From assembly GCA_024362935.1 (NCBI GenBank), contig JANCRA010000014.1, positions 10,206,758 through 10,270,757 on the forward strand: a stretch of DNA of 64,000 nt. The letters are read 5' to 3'. The DNA comes from Setophaga petechia. Taxonomy: Eukaryota > Chordata > Aves > Passeriformes > Parulidae. This document shows, piece after piece, positions 61,331-64,000 of this stretch. Each line of letters opens with the position of its first letter. Positions within the stretch are counted from its first letter, which is position 1. Position numbers and translations under genes: made by a program. The notes below the pieces were generated by a model. It was not told where the DNA came from. It ran no database searches and was given only the letters and a program-made list of their open reading frames with translations.

Positions 61331-63797
61331 GGGATCTGTGTCAAAGCTTGGCTGACCTCCAGACTAGACCCTCTGGGCTAGTGCTGAACGTCAAGCGCAG
61401 ATGCTAAGTTCAGACTTGTACTTTTGGTGGTGCACACAAATCCCACCATAAAGGGGACTCCAGGTCTGCTCCCCAAAGGACATCACAGGGCTTCACACCT
61501 GGTCTCACCCACAGGCTGCCAGAAACCACTGCACAATCAGCAGAGTGTCATCAGTCTTGAAGAGTTCATCCCCAGTATTACACTGTTTGATTAAAGTTCT
61601 AGCTTGTGGATTCCAATGGTGAGGAAAGTATCTCAATTTTCATGTAGAAAGAGAAGTTTTCATTCTTATGGTTATGGAGAAGAGCCTGAAAAAGGAACTT
61701 TAAAGGCTCAGCCCCCAGAGGCATTTAGATGTGATTTATGTGTGTGACTCCTGTTTTATGGTTTTTCAATGCTGAGGGTTAGCAACACAACCAGCTTTGT
61801 TTCATGAGGTAAAGCAGAGCTGGAACACTGCAGATAATGGAAAGTCCCTGCTACCACCGATACAGCTGGTTTCTGCCTGTCTCCCTGCTGCAGCTGTTTG
61901 CAGAAGGGCTCTTATCTGGGCCACAGCCTGGGGCATGCCCCAGTGCAGCCTGGAGCTGGAGTGCCTGTGGGCAGTGTGGTGTCTGTGCATAAAAAGCCGT
62001 TGGAAGTGGGGATGGGAGCATCCCAGGGGCTGCACCAAAAGCCTGGATCTGACAGAGGCGCGTGGGGCCCGGGTGGTTTGCACGCAGCAGCTCGGGGTGC
62101 CTGTACTTGTGCTGCCTGCACACCACATTGCCCAGCCCTGCAGAATGTGCTGGTCACATGGGGATGACTGTATGGAGAAAATAATAAAATCATGCTTTTT
62201 CTACAGAGGCCAGGTATTCTGACTGGCCATCGTTTATCCCCTAATCTGTGGATCTGGGCTGCAGGCTGGTAGATGGTTTTACTCACTGGCAGAGCTCTCT
62301 GCACATGTGTCCACTCATCAGCTGGAGTTTATGGGAAAATATGACCCTTGTGCATAGATCCCTGGTCTGGGTGGAGTTGAGTTTCATTCACTGCGTGCAG
62401 AGGTGATGGACATATGATTTTAGGGCTAAATTAACCCTTCAGCATTCAGTTTTGTTTTGTTGCTTGTCCTTGACACATATTTGCAGGGTAAACTGTAGAT
62501 CATCTTTTCCTTTATTATGATATCAAGAGCTTGAAGAACCTGTTCACATGCTCCTACTGCAGGCTGAAGTTTTGCCTGTGATTTTTTCCCTGCCACTCTC
62601 TCAACACTTCTGTGTGTTTATTTGCATCAGGATGCAGGTACAGTGCACCTGAAACCAGTTTTGGGCTGTCCATCCCTGGGTGGTCAACTTCATTCCGAAT
62701 CCAGGCTCAGGTGGATGTGTCTGCTTCAGGGACATGGCACAACTTGAGCTGTAAACCTGGCCCTACAGCATTAAAATGTGCTTTAAAATATATAACTAGA
62801 TGCTTAGTTCTTGCAAATGAGGCTGAGATTACAATGTTTAAAATAAGCTTAATTAAGAGTATGTTCAATTATACATAAGGTTTGAGTTTTTGTGTAGAAT
62901 TATGCCAAACATCTTTACAGTCATATCAATGACAGCATAGGTATAAAACTCAAGAGAATTATAACTTTAATATCTCCTTTCGTGTGGCAAAAAAAGAGAG
63001 ATCAATTTATTTAAATTGGAACATTTGCTTTATTTGAAACTTTAAATTCATCACTTTTCCAGGAAAGTCTATAGTAGCATTTTACTGGGCTTTCTCTTTT
63101 AAACCACCAGGGAGCCCATCTCTTCCTAATTCACTGAAACAAGAGTTCTTTTTTATTATTATTTATTTCAATACCAACCATTGCTATGACATCTGTGAAA
63201 GGAACTTCTGTGTTATTAAACTTCTTAATAAAAATGTAGCTCCCTCTTCTGCTGACCCAGATAATTAGTTGTTGATTTTCCAAGGAATAGGATTTACAAA
63301 TATGTATTCAGCAGCTGATTTCTTTTGATTTTTCTCTTGGTGCATGGATTTGTGAATATCTGACCAAAACTCCTTGTATGTTTCAGTGCTCAGAATTAGA
63401 GCTAACAGCATTAACTGTGTGAGCATTTCAATAACATGAAGGGTTTACATATTCTAAGCACACAAATGTTATGTTCCAAAATAAAAAATGTGCTCTAATT
63501 CAGATGCTGCAATAAGCATGGCATTAAGTTATCATTTATGTCTTAATTATGCTCATTCTGCTGGATAGGGAGAGTGTAGTCAGTTCTTTTCTCAGGCTTC
63601 AGTGCAATAGTCCAAGAATCATTCAAAGGTGTTAATACACCTTGCAATGTAGCTTTGGAGATGGCTCTTCTCTTTAAATTGCTCAGTTTAACAGAGTCAT
63701 TAGTGAGTTCAGAGTATGGAATCAAAAACCACTCTGCCACAAAGTCCCTAAGCTTCCTTTATAACATTATATTTTAAATTATTCATATTCATGACAC
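61331..63797. other. Unique non-coding sequence
   Basis: A GC-rich patch at 61850-62150 carries five overlapping frames up to 141 codons (plus, 61797-62222) and 130 codons (minus, 61912-62304), without recognisable domains. AT-rich, CNE-like texture lies at about 62780-62900 (TAAGCTTAATTAAGAG). No interspersed repeat was recognised. Confidence 0.45.
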
Positions 63798-63806
63798 CAA
63801 AAAAAT

Positions 63807-63844
63807 GGGGGGGAGAGAGGGGGAAGGGACACCCCCCCCTCCCC
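63807..63844. repeat. G-tract/C-tract motif, quadruplex or hairpin candidate
   Basis: G7, then AGAGA, G5, AA, G3, ACA, C8, T, C4. The G runs supply at least four GGG blocks with short loops, which meets the usual G-quadruplex pattern. The following C run can instead pair back to form a GC hairpin with loop ACA. Confidence 0.85.
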
Positions 63845-64000
63845 AAGTTACCAGCAATAAACAGTCTTGGCTGTAAACTTCATATTTCAGGTAAATTTGC
63901 ATGCTTTCACTGGTTCAGAATCTTTTTTTACAAGCCTTGTTATAAAATGAGCATACAACATCTGAAGAAATCACTGTAATAAATGAGCTTTGCATTCACA
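63845..64000. other. Unique sequence to window end
   Basis: AT-rich. No feature was seen, and the window cuts through non-coding sequence. Confidence 0.5.

Noticed and set aside
61797..62304. 141-codon plus and 130-codon minus frames in a GC-rich patch
   Set aside because: They overlap each other on opposite strands. GC-rich DNA has few stops, and neither translation resembles a known protein.

Overview
The window looks like nuclear DNA from an amniote, most likely a bird. The main evidence is four fragments of CR1 LINE retrotransposons, the dominant interspersed repeat of birds and other sauropsids. Three MIR-type SINE remnants, simple repeats and long tracts of unique, AT-rich, non-coding DNA fit this. 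Interspersed-repeat density is low, as in birds. Nothing supports a bacterial, viral or organellar origin: there are no gene-dense strands, operons or ribosome binding sites. I could not identify the species or the locus.

I find no protein-coding gene I can recognise. The longest open frames (about 100-148 codons) lie on both strands and overlap one another. They match no family I know and are what chance predicts in 64 kb. No tRNA, rRNA, snRNA, CRISPR array or complete mobile element was found. The only recognisable protein-derived sequence is the decayed C-terminal part of CR1 reverse-transcriptase ORFs (plus strand near 13.84-13.89 kb, minus strand near 20.03-20.10 kb).

Layout: 0-8.7 kb is AT-rich with three stretches that look like conserved non-coding elements, or CNEs (about 0.6-1.15, 4.9-5.3 and 5.7-6.0 kb), and a 14-bp perfect palindrome with a homeodomain core at 8.6 kb. 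8.8-13.5 kb is unremarkable. 13.5-15.6 kb holds two CR1 tails, a poly-T run and a compound TTTC/TATC/TC microsatellite. 16.1-17.0 kb pairs an AT-rich CNE-like block with a short CpG-containing GC-rich patch. 19.85-20.13 kb is an old minus-strand CR1. 22.1 kb has a MIR remnant, and 22.5-23.3 kb is CNE-like with a 17-bp palindrome. 26.3-30.5 kb has several exon-like segments on the plus strand and a strong CNE-like block at 28.9-29.3 kb. 31.9-32.3 kb is a CR1 tail followed by a GC-rich patch with a 16-bp tandem duplication. 34.5-34.9 kb is a second GC-rich patch. 45-55 kb and 60.8-61.3 kb carry further CNE-like blocks and two MIR remnants. The window ends with a G-tract/C-tract motif at 63.8 kb.

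My best reading is an intergenic gene-desert segment, or one or more long introns, probably near a developmentally regulated gene. This rests on clusters of TAATTA-type and TGACAG-type motifs in unique sequence. It is an inference that needs a cross-species alignment. I did not find a new biological system. The items most worth checking are the exon-like segments with good splice signals and the CNE-like blocks with palindromes.
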